From contig CAUVWZ020000002.1 of the NCBI GenBank assembly GCA_963555835.3, forward strand, positions 1,550,001-1,614,000: a stretch of 64,000 nucleotides of DNA, given 5' to 3'. Below are positions 17,211-25,680 of this stretch, piece after piece (positions within the stretch are counted from its first letter, which is position 1; each line of letters starts with the position of its first letter). Both the position numbers and the translations under genes were made by a program. Under the pieces are notes generated by a model, which saw only the letters and a list, made by a program, of their open reading frames with translations, made no database searches and was not told the DNA's origin. This stretch comes from JAPUME01 sp027294185 (GTDB lineage Bacteria > Acidobacteriota > Terriglobia > UBA7540 > JAPUME01).

Positions 17211-17944
17211 TCCTGTTTCGCCAGCAGTTCGGCCAGGTGCATGGGTTGGATCGGCGCCTGCTCGCGGTGAATCGCGCCAGCCATGTGCATCAGGCAGCCT
17301 GAATCGTTTGCAATCAGATACTTGGCCCTTGTTTCGACGGCGGCGCCAAGCTTATCGGCCAGCATGCTCACCGAGACCTCGGGAAACTTCACCGAGAATG
17401 TCCCTCCGAATCCACAGCAGGTAGTGGCCTCCTTCATTTCCACGAAATCGATTCCCCGCACGGCGCGGATCAGCCGGCGCGGCTCTTCAGATACGCCAAG
17501 TTCCCGCAACAGGTGACAGGCATCATGGTAGGTGACCCGCCCGGAGAAGCTGGCGCCCACGTCCTCGACTCCTAAAACCTTTACCAGAAATTCCGAAAAC
17601 TCAAAGAATCGGGGGGTAAGAGCTTCCGCCTGCTTCAACCGCCGAGGGTCGTTTCTAAAAAGTTCCGGGTAAAAGGCCCTCACCATCGAGGTGCAGGAAC
17701 CCGACGGGCAGACGACATATTCCGCCTTTTCAAACAGATCGAGAAGCCCTGCGGCCACCTGGCGCGCCTCAGGCCGGAATCCGGAATTAAAGGCAGGTTG
17801 CCCGCAACAGGTCTGAGCCGGGTCAAAGGTGACCTCCACCCCCAGCCGCCGCAGCACGACGACCAGGCTTTCACCCACCTGTGGATAGAACTGGTCCACC
17901 AGGCAACCCGTAAACAGAGCCACACGTGGCTTACCTGAGCTCAC
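17207..17944 (-). CDS. lutA: Lactate utilization protein LutA (CCG-domain)
   Basis: A 245-residue protein with two cysteine-rich CCG domains, CCGQPAFNSGF and CCGFGGTFSVKFPE, that bind an unusual Fe-S cluster and are shared with GlpC and heterodisulfide reductase subunits. Its N-terminus RVALFTGCLVDQFYPQVG is diagnostic of LutA/YkgE. The GTG at 17944 is preceded by AAAGGA at six bases and gives the usual length near 240; the open frame continues 24 codons to a TTG at 18016 without family similarity. It is the first gene of a lutAB operon, with the ATP synthase operon divergent on the other side. Confidence 0.92.
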   Translation of the reverse strand: MSSGKPRVALFTGCLVDQFYPQVGESLVVVLRRLGVEVTFDPAQTCCGQPAFNSGFRPEARQVAAGLLDLFEKAEYVVCPSGSCTSMVRAFYPELFRNDPRRLKQAEALTPRFFEFSEFLVKVLGVEDVGASFSGRVTYHDACHLLRELGVSEEPRRLIRAVRGIDFVEMKEATTCCGFGGTFSVKFPEVSVSMLADKLGAAVETRAKYLIANDSGCLMHMAGAIHREQAPIQPMHLAELLAKQE

Positions 17945-18048
17945 TCGATATCCTTTACCTTCTTCGGATTGCAGCGGCGCCCTGTCCCTGATTTGGGGGC
18001 GGTCGCCGAGGGTCAACGCCGTAGTTATTGCAAAGTCGGCAATTGCTG

Positions 18049-18054
18049 ATTATA
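18049..18054 (-). promoter_or_regulatory. Candidate -10 element for lutAB
   Basis: On the minus strand this reads TATAAT, a perfect -10 hexamer, about 105 bases upstream of the lutA GTG. The -35 region (GACAAC-like) is weak, which would fit an activated promoter. This is position-based inference. Confidence 0.4.
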
Positions 18055-18204
18055 CCACTCCTATCCTGCACCCGTTGTCCCCACACCCCGTTCAATGCTC
18101 CTGGCGACCCTCGCCATGACCCACGGCCCGGAAAATGGGAGAGTTTAGGGGGCCTGCATCTCCGGAAAGCGCGAAGAATGCGCTCTTTCCCCTGCTTGAC
18201 CTTC

Positions 18205-18234
18205 TTGACACATCTTTTCACCGCATGCTAGATT
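18205..18234 (+). promoter_or_regulatory. Candidate sigma-70 promoter of the ATP synthase operon
   Basis: TTGACA (18205-18210) is a perfect -35 hexamer; TAGATT (18229-18234) is a four-of-six -10 match at an 18-base spacing. The ATP synthase b gene starts 55 bp downstream. The 345-bp divergent region between lutA and the atp genes holds no gene that I can see. Confidence 0.55.
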
Positions 18235-18289
18235 TCCTAATCCAGCATGTTGGCAAGCTCTTCCCTGCCGATCAGGTAGCGCATCAATC

Positions 18290-18736
18290 ATGGAAAAGGT
18301 CTTCACTCAAATCGCTCACCTCTTTTTGGAGAGTGTCCCTACCATTATCTTTGTCTTCATCATCTTCCTGGTTCTGGATCGGGTCCTGTTTCGCCCCCTG
18401 ACCCGCGTCCTGGAGGAAAGAGACCGAATGACACGGGGCGCGGTTGAGCGCGCCGCTAAACATACTGAGCAAGCGGAAGCGAAGACGGCAGACTACGACA
18501 GGGCTCTCCAGCAGGTGCAGCAGGAAATCTACCGGCGCCGCGAGGTTTCCCGCCGGCAGGCTCTGGCCCAGCGGGACGAAATCCTGAAACAGGCACGCCG
18601 ACGGGCCGAGGATATGGTGAGCGAGGAACGAGAAGGAATCGCCAGGAACGTTGAGGCGGTAAAAGGGGAGCTCAGCGCCGAAACCCAGGCCCTGGCCCGG
18701 CAAATCTCGCAAACCGTTCTGGAGGTAACCTCTTGA
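18290..18736 (+). CDS. atpF: ATP synthase F0 subunit b (first copy)
   Basis: A 148-residue b-type stator subunit. One N-terminal membrane helix, SVPTIIFVFIIFLVLDRVLF (about residues 15-34), is followed by the RPLTRVLEERD segment and a long charged helix rich in Ala, Glu, Gln and Arg that forms the peripheral stalk dimer. The length is on the short side of b/b' subunits. It opens a gene set b, b', delta, alpha, gamma, beta, epsilon. Two different b-type subunits, as here, normally form a heterodimer (b/b'). The a and c genes are not upstream; lutA is. The stop overlaps the TTG start of the next gene by four bases. Confidence 0.88.
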   Translation: MEKVFTQIAHLFLESVPTIIFVFIIFLVLDRVLFRPLTRVLEERDRMTRGAVERAAKHTEQAEAKTADYDRALQQVQQEIYRRREVSRRQALAQRDEILKQARRRAEDMVSEEREGIARNVEAVKGELSAETQALARQISQTVLEVTS

Positions 18737-19449
18737 AGCGGCTGCTTTGCCTCTCTGGAAGTTTGGTCCTGGGTGCGGCCCTGGCGGTGGCCTTTGAGGC
18801 ACCTCTTCTCGGGTCGAGCGCCCCCCTTCAAACCCAGCCGGAGGCTCAGCAAGATTCGCATCAGAATCAGGAATCACAACCGGCACAGGAATCACACGCG
18901 GCCCAGGATTCACATACGGCTCCGGATTCACATACGGCAGAGGAGAAAGAGGAGAGCGGCCAATCGAACGAGTCGCTCTACAAGGTAATCAATTTCGCAA
19001 TTCTGGTCGGTGCGCTGACCTTCCTGCTGCGGAAGCCACTGTCGGGTTTCTTTGCCCAGCGAACCTCGGAAATTCAGGCAAGCATCGAGGAAGGCCGCAA
19101 AGCGCTCAAGGATTCCGAGGTCCGCTTGAAACAGGTTGAGGAGAAGATGAACGGTCTCGAGGCCGCCATTGCCGCGCTCCGGGCCGAGGCCGAGCAGGAG
19201 GAAGAAGCCGAGCTCAACCGGCTCCGTGAGGCCGCAAAGGCGGAAGCAGAAAGAATCGTGGTCACCGCTCAGGATGAAATCGAAGGCGCCGGCCGCGTGG
19301 CGCGCCTCGAGCTCAAACGTTACGCGGCCGAGCAGGCCATCCGTCTGGCGGAGGAGCACCTCCGTCAGCACCTGGACAAGAAGCAGCGCACCTCTCTCGT
19401 AAAACGTTTCTTGACCAAACTGGACGGGTCCCCCGAGGCCAAAGCCTGA
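18733..19449 (+). CDS. atpF: ATP synthase F0 subunit b (second copy) with secreted His/Gln-rich extension
   Basis: A 238-residue b-type subunit. Residues 1-21 resemble a signal peptide (KRLLCLSGSLVLGAALAVAF). Residues 35-79 are low-complexity, rich in Gln, Ser, His and Glu, built on repeated DSH/ESH units. The true membrane helix, YKVINFAILVGALTFLL, is at 83-99, followed by the PLSGFFAQRTSEI start of the stalk helix and a long coiled coil. TTG 18733 is preceded by GGAGG at seven bases and overlaps the upstream stop. The extension would face the periplasm next to the proton channel. Signal-bearing b subunits occur in some phyla; the His repeats are unusual. Confidence 0.85.
   Translation: MKRLLCLSGSLVLGAALAVAFEAPLLGSSAPLQTQPEAQQDSHQNQESQPAQESHAAQDSHTAPDSHTAEEKEESGQSNESLYKVINFAILVGALTFLLRKPLSGFFAQRTSEIQASIEEGRKALKDSEVRLKQVEEKMNGLEAAIAALRAEAEQEEEAELNRLREAAKAEAERIVVTAQDEIEGAGRVARLELKRYAAEQAIRLAEEHLRQHLDKKQRTSLVKRFLTKLDGSPEAKA
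18853..18944 (+). repeat. In-frame degenerate tandem repeat in the second b-subunit gene
   Basis: Degenerate 18- to 24-base units encode repeated (D/E)SH motifs. The last two units, each starting GATTCACATACGGC, are identical over 14 bases and 18 bases apart. Tandem arrays like this can change copy number by slippage, in steps that keep the frame. Confidence 0.65.
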
Positions 19450-19540
19450 GGGTCCTTCGCACCAACCAACTCTCCTCTTGCAGACAGCCGGCGGGAACGA
19501 CAGCCGCACCGCGAGGGGCAAAACCGGGAGATTGACACCA

Positions 19541-20086
19541 TTGCCGGCAGCAGTTGCAAATCGATACGCCAAGGCCCTGGCCTCGCTTGCCACCACCGAG
19601 AAGGATGCGCGCAAGGTCCAACAAGAACTGGGGAAGTTTGGATCCCTGCTTCGAAAAAACGCGGAACTGCGACAGGTCCTGGTTTCTCCAGCCATCTCTC
19701 TCGAGAAGAGAAAGGCCGTCCTGGGGGCCGTTATCACGCGGTTGAAATTGACGAAAATCTCTTCCAATTGCCTTCAGGTATTGCTGGACAATTTCCGAAT
19801 GGAAATCCTGGAAGAAATTGCGACAGCTTTCAAGCGCCTCTCTGAGGAAAGGCTGGGAATCGTCCGCGTGGAGGTCAAGGCGGCGGACCCTTTGACCGAA
19901 GCGCAGCAGAAGGCGCTGCAAAAATCCTTTGAGAAGATCACCTCCCTCAAAGTGAAGCTGGCGGTTTCCCATGACCCCGCCCTGTTGGGTGGTATGGTGG
20001 CGCGAGTCGGAAGCACCGTTTACGACGGGTCAGTTAAGAACCAGTTGGCCCAATTGAGCGAGCAACTCGTCTCTGGAATCCGGTAA
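19541..20086 (+). CDS. atpH: ATP synthase F1 subunit delta
   Basis: A 181-residue OSCP/delta subunit that ties the peripheral stalk to the top of the alpha3-beta3 head. The N-terminus AAVANRYAKALASLA and the C-terminal domain with ALLGGMVARVGSTVYDGSVKNQLAQL (in pieces) are diagnostic. The open frame extends 21 codons further upstream, but TTG 19541 gives the normal family length and has GGGAG ten bases upstream. It lies 91 bp after the second b gene and 78 bp before atpA, all in one direction. Confidence 0.9.
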   Translation: MPAAVANRYAKALASLATTEKDARKVQQELGKFGSLLRKNAELRQVLVSPAISLEKRKAVLGAVITRLKLTKISSNCLQVLLDNFRMEILEEIATAFKRLSEERLGIVRVEVKAADPLTEAQQKALQKSFEKITSLKVKLAVSHDPALLGGMVARVGSTVYDGSVKNQLAQLSEQLVSGIR

Positions 20087-20164
20087 AATCGACCCGACGG
20101 GGGAAGGAAGGCCCGAAACTTACAGGCAAGACGATTGATTCAATTGGAGAAATGAGACCTATTC

Positions 20165-21697
20165 ATGGCTGAGATCAGAGCTGACGAGATCACAAAGATC
20201 ATTCGCGAGAAGATTGAAAACTACGAGCCCGGCATCAGCATAAGCGAAGTCGGGACCGTCACCTCAGTTGGCGACGGCGTGGCCAGGATTCACGGCCTCG
20301 AGATGGTCATGTCGGGTGAGCTGCTCCAGTTCCCGCATGATGTGGCCGGGCTGGCCCTGAACCTGGAAGAAGCCCAGGTCAGCGCCGTGCTGCTGGGCGA
20401 CTACACGGGAATCAAGGAAGGCGACGAGGTTAAGCGGCTCAAGCGCATCATGTCGGTGCCCGTAGGAGAGGCCCTGGTGGGCCGCGTCGTCGATCCTCTT
20501 GGACGTCCCACCGACGGCAAGGGGCCCATCCTGACCGAGACCTACAATGCCATCGAGCGGCTGGCTCCGGGCGTGGTGGACCGGCAACCGGTTTGCGAAC
20601 CTCTTCAGACCGGCCTCAAATCCATCGACTCCATGATTCCCATCGGACGCGGCCAACGCGAGTTGATCATCGGCGACCGGCAGACCGGCAAGACCGCCAT
20701 CGTCATGGATACGATCTTGAACCAGAAGGGCGAGAACGTAATCTGCATCTATGTCGCCATCGGGCAGAAGCGCTCCACCATTGCCCAGGTGGTGAAGATG
20801 CTTGCCGATAACGACGCCCTGAAGTACTCGATCATCATCGAGGCGTCAGCCTCCGACCCGGCCCCCCTGCAATACCTGGCCCCCTTTGCCGGATGTGCCA
20901 TGGGTGAATACTTCCGTGACAAGGGCGGGCACGCGCTCTGCATTTTCGATGACCTCTCCAAGCATGCCATCGCCTACCGCGAGATTTCGCTGCTGCTGCG
21001 GAGGCCGCCGGGACGCGAAGCCTTCCCGGGCGACGTCTTTTATCTCCACTCGCGGCTTCTCGAACGCGCCGCCAAGTTGAGCGAAAAACTGGGCGGCGGC
21101 TCGCTGACCGCCCTTCCCATCATCGAGACACAGGCAGGCGACATCTCCGCTTATATTCCCACCAATGTCATCTCCATTACCGACGGTCAGATCTTTCTGG
21201 AAACCGACCTGTTCCATTCCGGCATCCGCCCGGCGGTGAACGTCGGCCTTTCGGTCTCCCGGGTCGGCGGCGCGGCGCAGATCAAGGCCATGAAGCAGGT
21301 GGCCGGAACCCTGCGGTTGGAGCTGGCACAGTACCGCGAACTCGCCGCCTTTGCCCAGTTCGGAAGCGACCTGGACAAAGCCACCCGGGCGCAGCTCAAT
21401 CGCGGACAACGGCTTACCGAGATTCTGAAACAGGATCAGTACGTGCCGCTCTCCGTCCTCCGGCAAATTGCCATCGTTTTCGCCGGCACCAACGGCTTCC
21501 TGGACGACCTGGAAGTCTCCGAATGCCTCGACTTTGAAAAAGGGCTCTACGAGTTTATGGAAGTCGCCCACACGGGGTTCCTGAAAGAACTGGAGCAGAA
21601 AAAAGTGCTGGACGATGAGCTCCGCGCGAAACTCAATGAAATTCTCGGCGCGTTCAAAACCAAGTTCAAGGCGGAGACCAGGGCGGGGGTGGCCTAA
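20165..21697 (+). CDS. atpA: ATP synthase F1 subunit alpha
   Basis: A 510-residue non-catalytic alpha subunit. The beta-barrel N-terminal domain carries GTVTSVGDGVARIHGL; the nucleotide-binding domain has Walker A GDRQTGKTAI, AIGQKRSTIAQVV, and LCIFDDLSKHAIAYRE. The alpha-specific VGLSVSRVGGAAQIKAMK stretch contains the arginine that reaches into the catalytic site. Length and order fit the family. The stop is directly followed by GTG of atpG, so the genes are translationally linked. Confidence 0.97.
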   Translation: MAEIRADEITKIIREKIENYEPGISISEVGTVTSVGDGVARIHGLEMVMSGELLQFPHDVAGLALNLEEAQVSAVLLGDYTGIKEGDEVKRLKRIMSVPVGEALVGRVVDPLGRPTDGKGPILTETYNAIERLAPGVVDRQPVCEPLQTGLKSIDSMIPIGRGQRELIIGDRQTGKTAIVMDTILNQKGENVICIYVAIGQKRSTIAQVVKMLADNDALKYSIIIEASASDPAPLQYLAPFAGCAMGEYFRDKGGHALCIFDDLSKHAIAYREISLLLRRPPGREAFPGDVFYLHSRLLERAAKLSEKLGGGSLTALPIIETQAGDISAYIPTNVISITDGQIFLETDLFHSGIRPAVNVGLSVSRVGGAAQIKAMKQVAGTLRLELAQYRELAAFAQFGSDLDKATRAQLNRGQRLTEILKQDQYVPLSVLRQIAIVFAGTNGFLDDLEVSECLDFEKGLYEFMEVAHTGFLKELEQKKVLDDELRAKLNEILGAFKTKFKAETRAGVA

Positions 21698-22552
21698 GTG
21701 CCGAACGTTCTCGACATCCGGCGCCGCATCCGCACCGTTCGCAATACGCAGCAGATCACCCGGGCCATGAAGATGGTCGCCGGGGCCAAGCTCCACCGCG
21801 CTCAGGAACGTGCCTTCAACACCCGACCCTACGGCAACCGAACCTCCTCGGTACTGAGCAGCCTGGCGCTGCGAGTCGAACAACGCGACCATCCCCTGCT
21901 TCAGGTCCGGCCGGTTCGCAAGGTCCTGCTGTTGCTGGTCACGGCCGACAAGGGACTCTGCGGCGCTTTCAACTCGAACCTGATTCGCGCCGCCCAGCAC
22001 TACCTGGAAGAGCATAGCGATCTGGAAGTCAAACTTTACCCGATTGGACGCAGGGGACGGGACTCCTTCCGCAGGCGCGAAGCGCCTCTGGAGGATGAGC
22101 TGGTGAACCTGTTCGGACGATTGGCGTTTTCGCACGCGCAACAGGTGGCCGCCCGCATCATCTCGCTCTATACCGAGCAGGCTTTCGATGCCGTGGACCT
22201 GCTTTATAACGAATTCAAGACGGTCCTCACGCAGCGGCTGGTGATCGAGCGCTTCCTGCCCATTCAGCCCATGGAGCCGGATGCCGACGCCGACGTCATC
22301 GACTACATCTACGAACAGCCTCCGCGGGAAATATTCCGGGTGCTGCTGCCCCGCTACGTGGAGATTGAAGTTTACCGGGCGTTGCTCGAGTCGGAAGCGT
22401 CCGAGCTTGCCGCCCGCATGACGGCGATGGATTCGGCCACCAATAATGCCGCCGAGATGATCGACCGGTTGACGCTGAACCTGAACCGCGTCCGCCAGGC
22501 CGCCATCACCAGAGAATTGATTGAAATCGTCAGCGGGGCTGCAGCGCTCTGA
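21698..22552 (+). CDS. atpG: ATP synthase F1 subunit gamma
   Basis: A 284-residue central-shaft subunit. The N-terminal coiled-coil helix RRRIRTVRNTQQITRAMKMVAGAKLHRAQ and the C-terminal helix AMDSATNNAAEMIDRLTLNLNRVRQAAITRELIEIVSGAAA (in pieces) are diagnostic, with the Rossmann-like middle domain LLLVTADKGLCGAFNSNLIR between them. GTG start directly abuts the atpA stop. It rotates inside the alpha3-beta3 head and contacts the c ring, which is encoded elsewhere. Confidence 0.96.
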   Translation: MPNVLDIRRRIRTVRNTQQITRAMKMVAGAKLHRAQERAFNTRPYGNRTSSVLSSLALRVEQRDHPLLQVRPVRKVLLLLVTADKGLCGAFNSNLIRAAQHYLEEHSDLEVKLYPIGRRGRDSFRRREAPLEDELVNLFGRLAFSHAQQVAARIISLYTEQAFDAVDLLYNEFKTVLTQRLVIERFLPIQPMEPDADADVIDYIYEQPPREIFRVLLPRYVEIEVYRALLESEASELAARMTAMDSATNNAAEMIDRLTLNLNRVRQAAITRELIEIVSGAAAL

Positions 22553-22584
22553 GTCCGCACAGGGAAAAAAGGAAAGAGGTTTCT

Positions 22585-24027
22585 ATGGCGAACAAGTTCG
22601 GAAAAGTCGTCGAGGTCATCGGCCCCGTCATCGTGGCCGAGTTTCCCGAGGGGTCGCTTCCGGCCATCTACAACGCGGTTCGGATCACCTCGGAAGGATT
22701 CGATGTGCCCACGCCGCTCGACATCATTCTGGAAGTGGAGCAACACATGGGCGAAGGCCGCGTCAAGTGCGTCGCCATGCAGCCGACCGAAGGCATGGTC
22801 CGCGGCATGAAGGTCGAAGATAAGGGCGAGCCCATCACGGTTCCGGTGGGCAGAGCAACCCTGGGCCGCGTGATGAACGTTATCGGTGGGGCTGCCGACA
22901 ACCTCGGCCCGATTATTTCCGACACCCATTTCCCCATCCATCGCCCCGCGCCGAAGCTCGAAGACCAGAACACCAGCACGGAGATGTTCGAGACGGGTCT
23001 CAAGGTGGTGGACCTTTTGGAACCCTACGTCAAGGGCGGCAAGACGGGCCTGTTCGGGGGCGCCGGTGTCGGCAAAACCGTCATCATCATGGAACTGATC
23101 AACAACGTCACGCTGAAGCATGGCGGAGTCTCCGTGTTCGCGGGCGTCGGTGAGCGCACGCGCGAAGGCAACGATCTTTGGCTTGAGATGACCGAGGCAG
23201 GCGTCATCACGCCCGGCGATTCGGAAAAATCGAAAGCCGCCCTGGTCTACGGTCAGATGACCGAACCACCGGGGGCGCGCCTGCGAGTGGGGCTGACCGG
23301 ACTGACCGTCGCCGAATACTTCCGCGACGTGGAAGGTCAGGAGGTATTGCTCTTCATCGACAACATCTTCCGCTTCACGCAGGCGGGGTCTGAGGTTTCG
23401 GCGCTTCTCGGCCGCATGCCCTCCGCAGTCGGCTACCAGCCGAACCTGCAAACCGAGATGGGAGAGCTCGAGGAGAGAATCACCTCGACACGCAAAGGTT
23501 CGGTCACCTCAGTGCAGGCCATCTACGTGCCTGCCGACGACCTGACCGACCCGGCGCCAGCCACCACGTTTTCGCACCTGGACTCCACCACCGTGCTCTC
23601 CCGGCAGATTGCCGAGCTCGGCATCTATCCGGCGGTCGACCCGTTAGCCTCGACCTCACGCATTCTCGACCCGCGCATCCTCGGGCAGGAGCACTACAAC
23701 ACGGCGCGCTCGGTCAAAGCGATTCTCCAAAAATACAAAGAGCTGCAGGACATCATCGCCATCCTCGGCGTCGACGAGCTTTCTGAGGAGGACAAGGTCG
23801 CCGTGGCACGGGCGAGGAAAATCCAGAAGTTTCTCTCGCAACCCTTCTTTGTGGCCGAAAAGTTCACGGGCCTTGCAGGCCGCTACGTGAAGCTGGAAGA
23901 CACCATCAAGGGATTCAAACAGCTCGCCGAAGGCCTGCATGACGACGTTCCCGAGCAGGCCTTCTACATGGTGGGAACCATCGAGGAAGCTTTGGAGCGG
24001 GCCGAAAAGATGAAGGCCACGCAATAG
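22585..24027 (+). CDS. atpD: ATP synthase F1 subunit beta
   Basis: A 480-residue catalytic beta subunit. Walker A is GGAGVGKTVIIMELI, the catalytic Glu lies in GVGERTREGNDL, Walker B is VLLFIDNIFRFTQAG, and the DELSEED-loop that moves the gamma shaft is visible as GVDELSEEDK. The ribosome binding site GGAAAGAGG precedes the ATG. The gene is followed after 66 bp by atpC, with a heptamer repeat between them. Confidence 0.98.
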   Translation: MANKFGKVVEVIGPVIVAEFPEGSLPAIYNAVRITSEGFDVPTPLDIILEVEQHMGEGRVKCVAMQPTEGMVRGMKVEDKGEPITVPVGRATLGRVMNVIGGAADNLGPIISDTHFPIHRPAPKLEDQNTSTEMFETGLKVVDLLEPYVKGGKTGLFGGAGVGKTVIIMELINNVTLKHGGVSVFAGVGERTREGNDLWLEMTEAGVITPGDSEKSKAALVYGQMTEPPGARLRVGLTGLTVAEYFRDVEGQEVLLFIDNIFRFTQAGSEVSALLGRMPSAVGYQPNLQTEMGELEERITSTRKGSVTSVQAIYVPADDLTDPAPATTFSHLDSTTVLSRQIAELGIYPAVDPLASTSRILDPRILGQEHYNTARSVKAILQKYKELQDIIAILGVDELSEEDKVAVARARKIQKFLSQPFFVAEKFTGLAGRYVKLEDTIKGFKQLAEGLHDDVPEQAFYMVGTIEEALERAEKMKATQ

Positions 24028-24043
24028 AACCGAAAGCAACAGA

Positions 24044-24093
24044 ATTCAGCATTCAACAATCGACCATCGACCATCGACCATTAACCATCAACC
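24044..24093. repeat. Degenerate heptamer tandem repeat between atpD and atpC
   Basis: Consecutive 7-base units read ATTCAGC, ATTCAAC, then ATCGACC three times, ATTAACC and ATCAACC, ending at the ATG of atpC. They replace any recognisable ribosome binding site. A shorter heptamer run (ATGATCA) occurs at the start of the DppC-type gene near 2046-2062. Confidence 0.7.
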
Positions 24094-24516
24094 ATGGCGG
24101 ATGCCTTACCCACAGCAATCGAACTCGAAATCGTCACCCCGGACCGGGGAGTAGTGCGCGAAACCGTGCAGGAGGTCTCCACACCCGGCAAGGAAGGCTA
24201 TCTCGGCATCCTGCCCGGTCACGCGCCGCTGCTCTCCGAGCTCCAGACCGGGGAGTTGACCTACAAGAAATCCGGGCGCGACTACCGTCTCGCCATCAAC
24301 GGCGGATTCGCCGAGGTGCTGCCCGACCGCGTCATCATCCTGACCCACACCGCCGAGCGCAGCGACGAGGTGGACCGCGACCGCGCCGAAAAATCCCGAC
24401 ACCGCGCCGAAGAGCGCCTCACCCGCTTTACCGATTCCAAAGTCGATTTCACGCGCGCCCGCGCCGCCCTGACGCGCGCCATCACGCGGTTGAACGTATC
24501 GGGCCGCAAAACGTAA
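24094..24516 (+). CDS. atpC: ATP synthase F1 subunit epsilon
   Basis: A 140-residue epsilon subunit. The N-terminal beta-sandwich shows LEIVTPDRGVVRETVQEVSTPGKEGYLGILPGHAPLLSEL in order, followed by INGGFAEVLPDRVIILTHTAERSDEVD. The C-terminal helical hairpin (residues 90-135) is rich in Arg and Ala and may inhibit ATP hydrolysis as in other bacteria. The ATG immediately follows the heptamer repeat. It is the last gene of the ATP synthase operon; no clear terminator is seen in the 155 bp before the CDF gene. Confidence 0.94.
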   Translation: MADALPTAIELEIVTPDRGVVRETVQEVSTPGKEGYLGILPGHAPLLSELQTGELTYKKSGRDYRLAINGGFAEVLPDRVIILTHTAERSDEVDRDRAEKSRHRAEERLTRFTDSKVDFTRARAALTRAITRLNVSGRKT

Positions 24517-24671
24517 TTCGTAACCGTTCCTACCCTTCACTAGAGGCACCCTGATTCCTCTTTCTCCCCCTGGCCGGAGGCTTGCCCATTGCCCAACAAT
24601 GCCGCGCTTGGAGCGTAACGCAAGATCGGCTAGACTGAGCCCTGAATGTAGGTAAGCGAGGAACCGGACCT

Positions 24672-25592
24672 TTGCATCACCATCCCCATCCCAACGCGCC
24701 CAGTCGAGTGTTGAAGGCCGCTCTGGCGATCACCGTCCTGCTGGTCGTCTGTGAGATGCTGGCCGGACGCTGGGCTTCCAGCCTGGCGCTGATTTCCGAT
24801 GCCTGGCACAACCTGACCGACCTGCCCTCGATCGCGCTGGCCTGGCTGGCCGTCTATATCGAGCGACGACCTGCCGATCACCAAAAGACCTACGGCTATC
24901 AACGGGCCGGGGTCCTGGCCGCCTTCGTGAATTCACTGGCATTGCTGGGTGTCGCCGCTTTCATTCTTCATGAGGCGTATGAGCGTCTGCTGAATCCCGT
25001 ACCGGTTTTCACAGGTGTGATGGTCGCTGTCGGGTTGGGCGCGCTGGTCGTCAACGGCGGCATCTCCTGGGCGCTGGCGGCGGGGAGCCGCACAGACGTG
25101 AACCTGCGCGCGGTGTTTATTCACAATCTGGGGGACGCGGCCTCGAACCTGGGCATCGTGGCGGGCGCGATCGCGATTCGCTACACCGGTTTGAACGTCA
25201 TCGACCCGCTTCTGTCGGTCGCCATCAGCGGCATGATCGTCTGGAGCGCGTGGGGGATTCTGCGGGAAACCTCAAACATACTGCTTGAAGCGTTGCCGAA
25301 GGGGATGCATCTGGAAACCGTGGCGCGGCGAATGCTCACCGTGGCGGGCGTCGAGGAAGTCCACGACGTTCATATCTGGAGCCTCAGTTCCCACCGCCAT
25401 GCCATCTCCTGTCATGTGCTGATCCTCGACATGGTGACTTCCGAAAGCGAAAGGATCCTCCTCAACTTGAGGCAGTTGCTGGCCCGCGAATTCAACATCA
25501 CCCACTGCACCATTCAGTTCGAACATACCCACCCGCCGGGGGAGTCACACCTCTACGTCCCGGAGCCTGCCGCGTCTAGTTCGCAGGAATAG
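24672..25592 (+). CDS. Cation diffusion facilitator (CDF) metal transporter
   Basis: A 306-residue proton-coupled exporter of divalent metals (Zn, Co, Cd or similar). It opens with a His-rich tail, MHHHPHPNAPS. Six membrane helices cover residues 15-205. Metal-site residues are visible in helix 2 (SDAWHNLTDLPSIALAW) and helix 5 (HNLGDAASNLG); the ALISDAWHN and QRAGVLAAFVN segments are typical of CzcD/DmeF-like members. The cytoplasmic domain (205-290) includes VEEVHDVHIWSLSSHRHAISCHV. TTG 24672 is preceded by GAGGA at eight bases. It is the last clearly ancestral gene before the cassette-like island. Confidence 0.92.
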   Translation: MHHHPHPNAPSRVLKAALAITVLLVVCEMLAGRWASSLALISDAWHNLTDLPSIALAWLAVYIERRPADHQKTYGYQRAGVLAAFVNSLALLGVAAFILHEAYERLLNPVPVFTGVMVAVGLGALVVNGGISWALAAGSRTDVNLRAVFIHNLGDAASNLGIVAGAIAIRYTGLNVIDPLLSVAISGMIVWSAWGILRETSNILLEALPKGMHLETVARRMLTVAGVEEVHDVHIWSLSSHRHAISCHVLILDMVTSESERILLNLRQLLAREFNITHCTIQFEHTHPPGESHLYVPEPAASSSQE

Positions 25593-25680
25593 TTCGCCCA
25601 GGCTCAATGCCGGCTGCATAAGGGCAAAGCTCAGCGGCGCGACGCACCCATCTGATTTTCCACCAGCCCGCGGCGTCCGC

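Noticed and set aside
20846..22141. 431-codon minus-strand frame across atpA and atpG
   Set aside because: Antisense to two certain ATP synthase genes; no family resemblance.
24044..24093. CRISPR or phage attachment site
   Set aside because: Seven-base units without spacers do not fit a CRISPR array, and there is no integrase gene or tRNA gene nearby.
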